Positions 9,723 through 17,973 of a DNA stretch of 64,000 nt are shown piece by piece. A program made the translations under genes and the position numbers. The notes beneath the pieces were generated by a model that had not been told where the DNA came from, made no database searches, and was given only the letters and a program-made list of their open reading frames with translations. The first letter of the stretch is position 1. Each line of letters begins with the position of its first letter. The stretch covers positions 3,318,001-3,382,000 of the forward strand of contig NZ_WKFH01000003.1 of NCBI RefSeq assembly GCF_014884385.1, in the 5' to 3' direction. This stretch comes from Phycobacter azelaicus (GTDB lineage: Bacteria > Pseudomonadota > Alphaproteobacteria > Rhodobacterales > Rhodobacteraceae).

Positions 9723-10946
9723 TTACAGCACGCGATCTAGGGCCTCGATCAACCGTGTCACCTCATTTTCAGTGGTGTAATGGGTGAAACTCATCCTCAA
9801 AACACCGGTTTGAGCATCCACCCCCATCGCCTCTAGCGCGCGCCCGGCATAGAAATCGCCACCACCGGCCATGATCCCATGAGCGGCAAGGTCTTTTGCC
9901 ACCTCGACGCCCGGGCGATTGACCGCCACGGCCACGGTGGGCGCGCGGTTCTCGGCTTGTGTCGGCCCCAGAAGCCGCAGATCATTACGGCCCTTCAAAG
10001 CATCCAAAAGCGGCTGCAAAAGCTTTGCCTCATGGGCTCGCATCAGATCGTGTACAAATCCGGCACGTGCAGCGGCACCTTCGGCAGGACCCGCATGATG
10101 GTCGCACAGGGCGTCGATGTAATCCGCCATGCCCGCAGAGGCGGCAACCTGCGCGTGATCCGGCCCGGCGGGCGTAAAACGCTTGTAGAGCACATCGCCG
10201 TTGAAATAGTGCCCCTGGTTCGGCAGCAGCTCCCCCAAGGCACGACGGATCACCATGATGCCCTGATGGGGACCATAGGTTTTATAGGCCGAGAACAGGT
10301 AGATGTCAGGGCCCAGATCGTCCACATTCGGCAGCCCATGCGGCGCATAGGAGACCCCATCCACGCAGACAAACGCTCCTGCCGCGTGGCACAGGGCGGT
10401 GATCTCCGTCACAGGATTGATTTCACCGACCACATTCGAGCAATGCGGAAAGCAGACAAGCCGCACATTTTCATCCAGCAAGGTTTCCAGATTGCGAGGA
10501 TCAAGATGCCCGGTGGTTGGATCGATTTTCCATTCCCGGATCTCGATCCCCTCTTCAGCAAGACGGCGCCAGGGGCCTGTGTTGGCCTCATGGTCCTGAT
10601 TGGTGACGACAATTGCCTCCCCCGGTGTCAGAAACTGGCGAAAAGCCTGGGCCAGCACATAGGTGTTCTGCGTGGTAGAGGGGCCGAAGCTCACCTCATC
10701 GCTCTGAACCCCTAGGATCCCCGCCAGCCGCTGGCGCGCTTCATCCATTTCTGCGCCAGCCAGGCTCGAGGCCTCATAGGGTGCATAGGGCTGGACTTTG
10801 CGTTGCATGTAGAACCGAGTCAGCCGATCAATCACCGGCTGGCAGGTGTAGGAGCCACCAGCATTTTCAAAGAAGGCCTGACCTTGCAGCGATGCTTCGG
10901 AGAACGCCGGGAACTGCCCCCGGACAAAATCGATATCAAGCGCCAT
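9723..10946 (-). CDS. Cysteine desulfurase-like class V aminotransferase
   Basis: This 407-residue fold-type I PLP enzyme has the layout of the SufS/Csd subgroup. The FFENAGGSY segment lies near the N-terminus, QDHEANTGPW is in the substrate loop, and the PLP lysine sits in SAYKTYGPHQG at about residue 222. The family removes sulfur or an amino group from cysteine-like substrates. I do not see the conserved catalytic Cys loop typical of genuine SufS near the C-terminus (the region reads HGIMAGGGDFYAGRA), so a desulfurase activity is uncertain. No suf genes adjoin it; sufE lies 31 kb away. The gene is separated from acuI by a terminator. Confidence 0.85.
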   Translation of the reverse strand: MALDIDFVRGQFPAFSEASLQGQAFFENAGGSYTCQPVIDRLTRFYMQRKVQPYAPYEASSLAGAEMDEARQRLAGILGVQSDEVSFGPSTTQNTYVLAQAFRQFLTPGEAIVVTNQDHEANTGPWRRLAEEGIEIREWKIDPTTGHLDPRNLETLLDENVRLVCFPHCSNVVGEINPVTEITALCHAAGAFVCVDGVSYAPHGLPNVDDLGPDIYLFSAYKTYGPHQGIMVIRRALGELLPNQGHYFNGDVLYKRFTPAGPDHAQVAASAGMADYIDALCDHHAGPAEGAAARAGFVHDLMRAHEAKLLQPLLDALKGRNDLRLLGPTQAENRAPTVAVAVNRPGVEVAKDLAAHGIMAGGGDFYAGRALEAMGVDAQTGVLRMSFTHYTTENEVTRLIEALDRVL

Positions 10947-11056
10947 TCTCTACCCCCATGTCAGCCACCGGGAAATGGATGCAGATCTTGCGTACAAAGG
11001 TCAAGCGCAGCTGGCCTTCTGGCTTCCGAGGTTCCAAGGCGGCCTGTCTGCCGCAC

Positions 11057-11090
11057 AAAAGGCAACGCGCGGGTCGACGCCGCGCGTTGC
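11057..11090 (-). terminator. Rho-independent terminator after acuI
   Basis: A 10-bp perfect stem, GCAACGCGCG (11062-11071) paired with CGCGCGTTGC (11081-11090), has a 9-nt loop. Read on the minus strand it is followed by CTTTT. It lies 25 nt beyond the acuI stop and would end the dmdA-acuI transcript before the aminotransferase gene. Confidence 0.75.
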
Positions 11091-11114
11091 AAAGGTCTTC
11101 TTCTGTCGTTGGCC

Positions 11115-12107
11115 TCAGGCGTTTACATCCACAACCACACGTCCCTTGACCTGACCTTTCAGAATGTCGGCGCCAAGCTTGGGCAGATCCTGAAGCGTCG
11201 CGGGCTGAATCATCGCCTCAAGCTTGTCCATTGGCAGATCTGTGGCGATCCGCTCCCAGGCACGCAAGCGGTTCTCGTAAGGTTGCATGACGGAGTCGAT
11301 CCCCAGAAGGTTGACCCCCCGCAACAGGAACGGCACCACGGTCGCAGGCAGGGCCGCGCCGCCTGCTAGGCCCACCGCCGCAACCGAGGCGCCGTATTTC
11401 ATCTGACCCAGCACACGCGCGAGCATGGCGCCGCCGACGGCATCGACACAACCGGCCCAAGTTTCGCTTTCCAGCGGACGCTTGACCGTTTCGTTGATCT
11501 CTTCACGCGCGACAATCTGGCTGGCGCCCAGGCCGCGCAGGTAGTCCTCGGTCTCGGGCCGCCCCGTGACGGCGGCAACTTCGTAGCCCAGATGCGCCAG
11601 GATCGCGGTCGCAACCGAACCAACACCGCCCGCGGCGCCAGTGACCAGAACCGGGCCGTGGTCCTTGCTCATTCCATGATCCTCCAGGGCCATCACAGCG
11701 AGCATGGCGGTAAAGCCGGCAGTGCCCACAGCCATTGCCTGCCGGGTATCAAGCCCCCCCGGCAACGGAACCAGCCAGTCTGCCCTCACCCGCGCCTTTT
11801 GCGCATAGCCGCCCCAGTGGGCTTCGCCTACGCGCCAACCTGTCAGAACCACCTTGTCGCCCGCTTTGTATCGCGCGTCAGCTGAGCTTTCGACCGTGCC
11901 TGCAAAATCGATTCCGGGAATGTGCGGATACTTGCGCACAAGCCCCCCACCGGGGCCGATGCACAGGCCGTCCTTGTAATTCACGGTTGAATACTCGACA
12001 GCAACCGTCACGTCCGCATCGGGCAGATCATCGAGGCCGATCTGCTCAACTGCGGCAGAAGTCTTGCCGGTTTCCTCGTCCTTGTTCACCATCAATGCAT
12101 TGAACAT
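11115..12107 (-). CDS. acuI: Acryloyl-CoA reductase AcuI (MDR family)
   Basis: This 330-residue NADPH-dependent medium-chain reductase is of the YhdH/AcuI type. It converts acryloyl-CoA to propionyl-CoA and so protects against toxic acrylate derivatives formed during DMSP breakdown. The N-terminal GroES-like half contains the NYKDGL segment. The Rossmann nucleotide motif GAAGGVGSVA lies near residue 155, with TGR at the end of the second strand. A ribosome binding site AAAGGA precedes the ATG. The gene starts 17 nt after dmdA on the same strand, and the pair matches the dmdA-acuI arrangement of Ruegeria pomeroyi. YhdH-type quinone reductase is the alternative name for the wider family; the context settles the call. 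Confidence 0.94.
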   Translation of the reverse strand: MFNALMVNKDEETGKTSAAVEQIGLDDLPDADVTVAVEYSTVNYKDGLCIGPGGGLVRKYPHIPGIDFAGTVESSADARYKAGDKVVLTGWRVGEAHWGGYAQKARVRADWLVPLPGGLDTRQAMAVGTAGFTAMLAVMALEDHGMSKDHGPVLVTGAAGGVGSVATAILAHLGYEVAAVTGRPETEDYLRGLGASQIVAREEINETVKRPLESETWAGCVDAVGGAMLARVLGQMKYGASVAAVGLAGGAALPATVVPFLLRGVNLLGIDSVMQPYENRLRAWERIATDLPMDKLEAMIQPATLQDLPKLGADILKGQVKGRVVVDVNA

Positions 12108-12124
12108 GCCAGTATCCTTTCGTG

Positions 12125-13228
12125 TTAAATCCAGAACTTCTCACGCACGGTGGCAGATCGCATGCCGTCCGGCGTTTCCACTTCGAGTCTGCTCCCCTCA
12201 TCCCAATGGGTCATGCGCACCATTCCGATGGCCACATTGGTCTGAAAGTCGGGCGACCAGGCCGCCGATGAGATGCGTCCAACCTTGCGACCGCCGGAGT
12301 AGACCGGCCAGAACCGATCACAAGGCGGCACCGCATCGCCATCGATGGCAATAGGTCGGATTTGTTGCACAGGACCTTCCTTTGCCACCCGCAATAGCGC
12401 ATCCCGCCCGATGCAGCCAATGGCCGTGTGGGTATTACAGAACCGGCCAAGCCCGCATTCATGGGGCGTGTTGTCGTCCGTCATGTCGTTCCCATAGCTC
12501 AGAAGACCACCTTCGATCCGCTCGATCAGGTTGGGGCAACCGGCGCGCACCTCCAGATCCTCGCCCGCCTCAAACAGTTTCCGCCACAAGGGCATGCCGA
12601 ATTCGCTGCCCTCCACGTAGATCTCGAAACCGCCCTGCTTGGAGTAGCCAGAGCGCGCAATGACCAGATCATGCCCCTGGAACTGATAGACACCAAAGCG
12701 GAAGAAGCGGATGTTGCGGATGCTTTCACCAAAAACCCGCACCATCAGCTCTTCGGCCTTTGGCCCCTGCACGGCCAATGGCGACACATCAGGCTCATCC
12801 ACCAAGACATCCAGCCGCCAGCCGTTGGCGATTCCCTTGACCCAGTAAAGAAGATCGCTGTCAGCAATGGAAATCCACCAGCGATCCTCGGCCAGCTTGA
12901 CGGCGACCGGATCGTTCAGCATTCCACCTGTTTCATCCACGATCGGGACATAATAGCATTGGCCGGGCGTCATTCCCCGCAGATCGCGCGGGGTCAGCAT
13001 CTGCATCAATCGGCCCGCATCGGGTCCGCGCAATTCGACCTGGCGCTCGCAGGCAACGTCCCAGACTTGCACGTGACGTTTCAGGTGGTGGTAGTCTGCC
13101 TCGACGCTGTCGAACACCGTCGGCAGTAGCATGTGATTGTAAACGGTGTATCCCTTGACGCCGGCGGCCTCCACTCCTTCGGAAAACGGGGTGCGCCTCA
13201 GGCGGCGGGATGGTGAGATCAGGGCCAT
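12125..13228 (-). CDS. dmdA: Dimethylsulfoniopropionate demethylase DmdA
   Basis: This 367-residue tetrahydrofolate-dependent enzyme of the GcvT/aminomethyltransferase fold transfers a methyl group from DMSP to THF, giving methylmercaptopropionate. The N-terminus SPSRRLRRTPFSEGVEAAG, the YNHMLLPTVF segment and the C-terminal VREKFWI are those I know from roseobacter DmdA rather than from glycine-cleavage GcvT. Length also fits. The start has a strong GGGAGGA ribosome binding site. It is the first gene of a dmdA-acuI operon and is transcribed away from a GntR-type regulator. The methyl-THF made here could enter the methionine synthase parts found at 36-39 kb. Confidence 0.95.
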   Translation of the reverse strand: MALISPSRRLRRTPFSEGVEAAGVKGYTVYNHMLLPTVFDSVEADYHHLKRHVQVWDVACERQVELRGPDAGRLMQMLTPRDLRGMTPGQCYYVPIVDETGGMLNDPVAVKLAEDRWWISIADSDLLYWVKGIANGWRLDVLVDEPDVSPLAVQGPKAEELMVRVFGESIRNIRFFRFGVYQFQGHDLVIARSGYSKQGGFEIYVEGSEFGMPLWRKLFEAGEDLEVRAGCPNLIERIEGGLLSYGNDMTDDNTPHECGLGRFCNTHTAIGCIGRDALLRVAKEGPVQQIRPIAIDGDAVPPCDRFWPVYSGGRKVGRISSAAWSPDFQTNVAIGMVRMTHWDEGSRLEVETPDGMRSATVREKFWI

Positions 13229-13305
13229 TGCAAATCCTCCCAGGCAATGGTGAACCTCTGCGCCAAACCGGGCTGCAGAGCGCGACTCAGAACTTGAAGT
13301 TTAAA

Positions 13306-13329
13306 TGTCAGACTTTTAAATGTCTGACA
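13306..13329. promoter_or_regulatory. Palindromic operator between dmdA and its GntR regulator
   Basis: A 24-bp inverted repeat has arms TGTCAGAC (13306-13313) and GTCTGACA (13322-13329) around an A/T-only centre; only one symmetric pair is mismatched. Each arm contains the GT-N3-AC core typical of FadR-subfamily GntR operators, and the two cores are 15 bp apart. It lies 77 nt before the dmdA start and 85 nt before the regulator start, a good place to control both. Binding by the neighbouring regulator is an inference. Confidence 0.75.
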
Positions 13330-13414
13330 AATAATTTCTTGGCTCCCTCGAAAGGCGTATCATACCGGCGAGCCACCTCGGCCCTGACCTTCAGTACGGA
13401 AATAAGGCGATACC

Positions 13415-14176
13415 ATGCAAATCGACCCCAGCCGCCCCGAAGACCTATCCGCCCAGATCGCCCAGGCCATCAAGGACGCGATTGTCGACGGCACCCTGAT
13501 TGTGGACGAACGGCTTCCGTCCGAGGCAGAGTTGTCCGATCACTTCCGGGTGTCGAGGCCGACAGTCCGGGAGGCTTTGAAAAGGCTCGCGGCGCAGTCC
13601 CTGATTCGCACGCAGCGCGGGGCCACCGGCGGCGCCTTTGTCAATCGGCTCAGTTATGAAGATGCCTACGACCAACATATAACCACCTCGACCCTGCTGC
13701 TTTCGATGAATGCCATCAGCTTTGATACAGCCTGCGAGGCGCGCTACGCGCTCGAGCGCGCCTGCGCATCGCTGTCGGCGCAGCGTCGAACGGCGGATCA
13801 GCTAGCCACGATGCGCGCCGAAATCTTCAGGCAGTCACAGCCGGGCCTCACGGACGAGGCTTTCTGTGCCTCCGATGTCACGTTTCACCGGGCACTGGTG
13901 GACGGGGCTTGCAACCCGGTGCTGTCTTATCAACTGGTCGGCGCTGTCGAGGCGATGCAGCCTCTCATGAACATGATCACCTTCACCGCCCGTGATCGCG
14001 CTCGGATCATCTCGTTGCACACAGATATTGCGGATGCCATCCAAGCCCGCGACGCAGAAGCGGCCAGCACCGGACTGAGTGACCTTGAATACGAGACCCG
14101 CAGGCTCGCTGCGGATGTCTTTGCAGCACGCGCCAAGGGGACGCGCCTGGCGTCGGCGCCTCCACGACATTCATAG
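13415..14176 (+). CDS. FadR-subfamily GntR transcriptional regulator
   Basis: The protein has 253 residues with an N-terminal winged helix (about 10-75; recognition region SRPTVREALKRL) and a C-terminal helical FCD ligand domain (about 95-235), which carries the Asp/His positions that often hold a metal (DVTFHRALV, HTDIADAI). The ATG at 13415 has an AAGG ribosome binding site. It is divergent from dmdA-acuI, as in Ruegeria pomeroyi. It most likely controls those genes in response to a DMSP catabolite such as acryloyl-CoA; ligand and sign of regulation are not visible in sequence. No other gene follows it before the tmRNA. Confidence 0.92.
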   Translation: MQIDPSRPEDLSAQIAQAIKDAIVDGTLIVDERLPSEAELSDHFRVSRPTVREALKRLAAQSLIRTQRGATGGAFVNRLSYEDAYDQHITTSTLLLSMNAISFDTACEARYALERACASLSAQRRTADQLATMRAEIFRQSQPGLTDEAFCASDVTFHRALVDGACNPVLSYQLVGAVEAMQPLMNMITFTARDRARIISLHTDIADAIQARDAEAASTGLSDLEYETRRLAADVFAARAKGTRLASAPPRHS

Positions 14177-14254
14177 CAATTTTCGAGTTATTGATCCCAA
14201 TTCCCCCCTTTAAATCTCCTCTCACAAACCGTATATTTACCATGTTCGTTCTGG

Positions 14255-14580
14255 GACTATGGACATAAACGCGCTCGTAATAAGCGGATCGGACCCGGGG
14301 GCGGTACCCGGCGGCTCCACCAATAAACCTCTGGCGGTTTCCTTCGTTTGGGGACGCCTTTCAGAACCGGGGGGCCGAAATAGGATCGACGAACGTCTAA
14401 AGGGGTTAGCTTTGTCTCGGCTGTCTGCCACCGTTACCGGCGAAAACAGTACAATTGCAAACGACAATCGTGCTCCGGTTGCTCTGGCTGCGTAAGCAGT
14501 TCGAGTCGAACCGACTTTAAGTCCTTATGCCTAGCCGCGTAAGGCGGGGTTCGCAGGTACCTGGCAACAGAAACCTGCAC
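14255..14580 (+). ncRNA. ssrA: Two-piece (circularly permuted) tmRNA
   Basis: The acceptor piece comes first. Its 3' end GGCTCC-ACCA is at 14313-14322, preceded by the T-arm-like GGACCCGGGGGCGGTACCC typical of alphaproteobacterial tmRNA. After a processed loop the coding piece starts at GGGGCC (14371), which pairs with GGCTCC and keeps the G3-U70 alanine identity pair. The tag ANDNRAPVALAA is encoded at 14457-14492 with TAA at 14493. A final pseudoknot-like GCAGGT...ACCTGC element ends near 14580. It rescues stalled ribosomes and marks proteins for ClpXP. The outer boundaries are estimates; the acceptor-piece 5' end could lie some 20 nt either side. Confidence 0.95.
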
Positions 14581-14759
14581 TTTCTCTCCTGTAACTGATC
14601 AGTGTCGCTCGGAACGAGCTTTGCAAAAATTGTCAGCGGCGGTTCTTACCATACTCTGGCGAAATCATAGGCCTCCACGTTCGCATCATGGGCCAGACGC
14701 TCTTTTTGGGGATTAATCGAGAGTTTGTCGGCTTCTTCCACGTCATACGGAGTAAAAGA

Positions 14760-15194
14760 ATGACCAATACCGAACACCTTCGCGCCTGGTACACAGAAGT
14801 CTGGGAAAAAGGAAACCTAGACAAAATCGGGGAGTTTTTCGCAAACGACACGATCGCCACTGGTATCGTTCCAGAGATACAGGTTGGCACGGGCGAGTTG
14901 CAAGAACTGGTCATGGCTTTTCAGGCCCACGTCGGCAAGTTCAAAATCGATCTGGCCAAGGTCATTGAACAAGGCGACTGGGTTGCCGCCCTTGTGATTG
15001 TGCGCACAACGCGTGGTGACACGGGCGCCCCGCTGGAAGTGACCGGGCAGATCATGACCCGGTTCAAAGATGGAAAAATCGTCGAGGCGTACAATCATTT
15101 TGACTACGTGTCGCTGCTGGAACAGATGGAGCTTCTGCCAGCAGATACGATTCCTATCTGCCTCACTGGTCAGCGCTTGACCTGGGCCAGCTAA
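14760..15194 (+). CDS. SnoaL/NTF2-like protein (paralogue 1)
   Basis: This is a 144-residue protein with the NTF2/SnoaL-like alpha+beta cone pattern: an N-terminal helix pair (HLRAWYTEVWEKGNLDKI), followed by beta strands. The ATG at 14760 has a GGAG ribosome binding site; an ATG at 14688 in frame would add an unlikely leader. Its C-terminal ICLTGQRLTWAS is shared with the next gene, so the two arose by duplication. Members include ester cyclases, isomerases and orphan ligand-binding proteins. No catalytic residue can be named and the function is unknown. Confidence 0.85.
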   Translation: MTNTEHLRAWYTEVWEKGNLDKIGEFFANDTIATGIVPEIQVGTGELQELVMAFQAHVGKFKIDLAKVIEQGDWVAALVIVRTTRGDTGAPLEVTGQIMTRFKDGKIVEAYNHFDYVSLLEQMELLPADTIPICLTGQRLTWAS

Positions 15195-15373
15195 GCCCGG
15201 CTCCGCTGACCTGTTCAGAATGAGATCAAGCCTTTCAATAGGCTTGCATTTCGCCCATCGTGTCAGGACAACTCAGCACAAAAGAAACCCAAAGTGATGA
15301 CGCGTCCAACTGCCTCCGGCCGACAATTCTACTTGACTAACCCACACTCCAAACGCCACCGAGGTGCTTGAGC

Positions 15374-15823
15374 ATGAGCGACTTTCCCAGCAGCAATTTC
15401 GATGTTGTCAAACAGTGGTTCAATACGCTCTGGGAAAAGGCGGACATCGCCGCAATCCAAGATCTTGCGCAGACAGACATCTCCATAGAAGGGCAAATCA
15501 CGGCTCTGGGAGGCTCACGCCAAGACTATGCCGACATGGTCATGACCCTGAACAGGCTGCTCGACAACATCTCCTTTGAATATGAACATGTGATGGAATG
15601 CGGCGAGCTTGTCGCAGCAAAGCTGCTGGTGCGGGCGCAATCTGCTGTGACAAAATCGGACATCCGTTTTTCTGGTCACTTCATCGCGCGCGTTGAGGAT
15701 GGAAAGCTCACCGAACTGTCCTCGACAATTGACTACATGAAGATGTTCGAGCAACTCGGGCAACTCCCCGAGGAGTCACTGGCAATCTGCCTGACCGGCG
15801 AACGTTTGGTATGGGGCAGTTAA
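15374..15823 (+). CDS. SnoaL/NTF2-like protein (paralogue 2)
   Basis: This 149-residue protein is clearly related to the product of the gene ending at 15194: both have an aromatic VKQWFNTLWEKAD-type first helix and the ending ICLTGxRLxW. GAGGTG lies 7 nt before the ATG at 15374; a TTG two codons earlier is the less likely start. Identity between the two looks moderate, so the duplication is not recent. The 180 nt between them hold no other gene. Function unknown; the short conserved C-terminal motif may help to find the family elsewhere. Confidence 0.85.
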   Translation: MSDFPSSNFDVVKQWFNTLWEKADIAAIQDLAQTDISIEGQITALGGSRQDYADMVMTLNRLLDNISFEYEHVMECGELVAAKLLVRAQSAVTKSDIRFSGHFIARVEDGKLTELSSTIDYMKMFEQLGQLPEESLAICLTGERLVWGS

Positions 15824-15925
15824 ACCTGCCCCTTTGGGACGCGCACTCCCTTTATCCTGTCCGACGCCTTCCCGCTGGTCTATAGGCTGGTTCTGGACCT
15901 CAGGCATCAGCATCGGAGAAGACCC

Positions 15926-17215
15926 GTGTCCACAGGTTGTCACAGCACGCGCCCGACGACGCGGGACCTCGCAATCGCGTTTTCCCGCATTGGCCTTATT
16001 AGCTTTGGCGGACCGGCAGCCCAGATCGCTCTCATGCATCGCGAGCTGGTCGAAGAGCGCGCGTGGCTCAGCGAGGACGAATACCTGCGGGGATTGTCTT
16101 TCTGCATGCTGCTGCCCGGCCCAGAGGCCATGCAACTGTGCACCTATACAGGGTGGCGCCTGCGCGGGCTTTGGGGCGGCATTCTGGCGGGCCTCTTGTT
16201 TGTACTACCGGGCGCCCTCGTCATCGCCTTGCTGGCATGGGGCTATTTGGCTTACGGCAGCCTCCCCGCGGTCCAAAGCGCCTTTGCCGGAATAAAGGCC
16301 GCCGTAATTGTCATTGTACTTCAGGCCCTCTGGAGATTGCGCGGCAAGGCCCTGAAAACACCTGTCGACTGGGCTTTGTCGGGGTTTGGCTTCTGCGCCC
16401 TGTTCTTTCTGGGGCTGCCCTTCCCTGTCGTTGTGCTTACGGCCGGATTGGCCGGATTGCTTCTACGCCCGACGGGGCCTGTCAGCTTCCCTTCAGGGGC
16501 GCCAAAGACCGAGCCGAAACAGACCGTCAAAACGGTGCTCTTCTGGGGGGTGTTGTGGCTAGCTCCGTTGGTCACTCTCGGTCTCTTCCAATATGAGTTT
16601 CTAGCAGCAATCGGCTGGTTTTTTGCCAAGCTGGCAGTAGTGACCTTTGGCGGCGCCTATGCGGTGCTTGCTTACATGACGCAAACAGTTGTCCAAGACC
16701 ACGGCTGGATTTCAACCGGCCAGATGATCGATGCGCTGGGGTTGGCCGAAACGACACCGGGCCCATTGATTCTGGTCACACAGTTTGTGGCAATGCTGGC
16801 AGGCTATGCGCAAGGCGGCTTTGGCCTGTTCGTGGCGGCTGGTGCGGTCGCCTTATGGGCCACGTTCGTTCCTTGTTTCCTTTGGATCTTTGCGGCCGCG
16901 CCTTTCGTGGAGCGGATCGCGCAACATCCCCGCCTTGGCAATGCGCTCAAGGCAATCACATGCGCCGTCACCGGGGTAATTCTGAACCTGAGCCTGTGGT
17001 TCCTCTTTCACGTCTTATTTCACAAAGTCAGCAAGAGCGAGGTGGGCCCATTCCTGCTCGCGCTCCCGCAGTGGGATAGCATTGACCCTAAAGCTGTTGG
17101 CCTGACCGTCACCGCAACGATTGCAGCCTTCATGCTCAAAGGAAGACTGGCTTTCCTGCTCGGGCTGATGGCCAGTGTCGGCCTTCTGGTGTTCGCGTTT
17201 GGGTTTAGTACCTAA
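15926..17215 (+). CDS. chrA: Chromate transporter ChrA
   Basis: This 429-residue member of the CHR superfamily has two homologous halves. Each half begins with the signature phenylalanine/glycine-rich segment (SFGGPAAQIALM near residue 27 and TFGGAYAVLAYM near 241) and the LxLxxxxPGP type motif (LLPGPEAMQLCTY and LAETTPGPLILVTQF). About ten to twelve transmembrane helices are predicted. Such proteins export chromate from the cytoplasm with the proton gradient, and some act on sulfate. The GTG start at 15926 has a GGAGAAG ribosome binding site. It is not in an obvious operon and no chrB regulator is near. Confidence 0.94.
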   Translation: MSTGCHSTRPTTRDLAIAFSRIGLISFGGPAAQIALMHRELVEERAWLSEDEYLRGLSFCMLLPGPEAMQLCTYTGWRLRGLWGGILAGLLFVLPGALVIALLAWGYLAYGSLPAVQSAFAGIKAAVIVIVLQALWRLRGKALKTPVDWALSGFGFCALFFLGLPFPVVVLTAGLAGLLLRPTGPVSFPSGAPKTEPKQTVKTVLFWGVLWLAPLVTLGLFQYEFLAAIGWFFAKLAVVTFGGAYAVLAYMTQTVVQDHGWISTGQMIDALGLAETTPGPLILVTQFVAMLAGYAQGGFGLFVAAGAVALWATFVPCFLWIFAAAPFVERIAQHPRLGNALKAITCAVTGVILNLSLWFLFHVLFHKVSKSEVGPFLLALPQWDSIDPKAVGLTVTATIAAFMLKGRLAFLLGLMASVGLLVFAFGFST

Positions 17216-17342
17216 AGCATGGCGCAGCACAGCGCCCCGCCGCCCTACCAGAAACAGATGATTTTTTCCAAATCCGATGCCGGACCTATTTCGTTTCCGC
17301 GAAATTCGCTTATGCTGAGGGCAACGAAGAAGAGGGTACAGC

Positions 17343-17816
17343 GTGTCACAGGAAATCGACTACGGAAACCTGATGCATACGGCCATGCGTGGTCTTATTC
17401 GCACCGTTCTGCAGAATGTGGCGGACCATGGTCTGCCCGGAAATCACCACTTCTTCATCACCTTCGACACTCGCCACCCGGATGCAAAGCTCGCGGATTG
17501 GCTGCGTGAACGTTATCCGGACGAAATGACCGTGGTGATGCAACACTGGTTCGACAACCTCGACATAACCGCGGACGGCTTTGCCGTTACCCTCAATTTC
17601 GGTGACACCCCGGAGCCGCTCTATATCCCGTTCGATGCGATCAAGACGTTCGTCGACCCATCTGTGGAATTCGGCCTGCGTTTCGAAACGGCCGAAGACG
17701 ATGACGAGGACACCTCAGAAGAAATCGAAGCGGCACCTGAAGCGGATGAGGCACAAGACGAGCCAAAGAAAAAGGCAGATGCAGAGGTGGTCTCGCTAGA
17801 CAGTTTCCGGAAGTGA
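17343..17816 (+). CDS. sspB: SspB-family ClpXP adaptor
   Basis: This 157-residue stringent starvation protein B homologue of the alphaproteobacterial type binds ssrA-tagged substrates and delivers them to ClpXP. The folded domain covers about 1-120 (FFITFDTRHPDAKL, FGDTPEPLYIPFDAI). A flexible acidic tail (residues 117-145) leads to the C-terminal ClpX-binding peptide VVSLDSFRK. The GTG start at 17343 has a GAGGG ribosome binding site. It lies about 2.8 kb from the tmRNA gene that makes its substrate tag, on the same strand. Function by homology is firm. Confidence 0.93.
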   Translation: MSQEIDYGNLMHTAMRGLIRTVLQNVADHGLPGNHHFFITFDTRHPDAKLADWLRERYPDEMTVVMQHWFDNLDITADGFAVTLNFGDTPEPLYIPFDAIKTFVDPSVEFGLRFETAEDDDEDTSEEIEAAPEADEAQDEPKKKADAEVVSLDSFRK

Positions 17817-17973
17817 CGCGCCGGTTTTGGTCGCTCAACCCGTTTGCGGACTTCGTAGCCTGCTGACGTGCTAAGACCTTCAAATCAGCAGTGAAGCCGT
17901 CTGTGCTGCGATGTATGTACAGCGCGGTCCCGCCGTTCCTCCCTCTTCCGGGCAAATCCCAAGTGCCACCTGA

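Noticed and set aside
14259..14495. 78-codon open frame on the plus strand
   Set aside because: It is the tmRNA gene read through; its last 12 codons are the tag sequence and the rest crosses the acceptor piece and processed loop.
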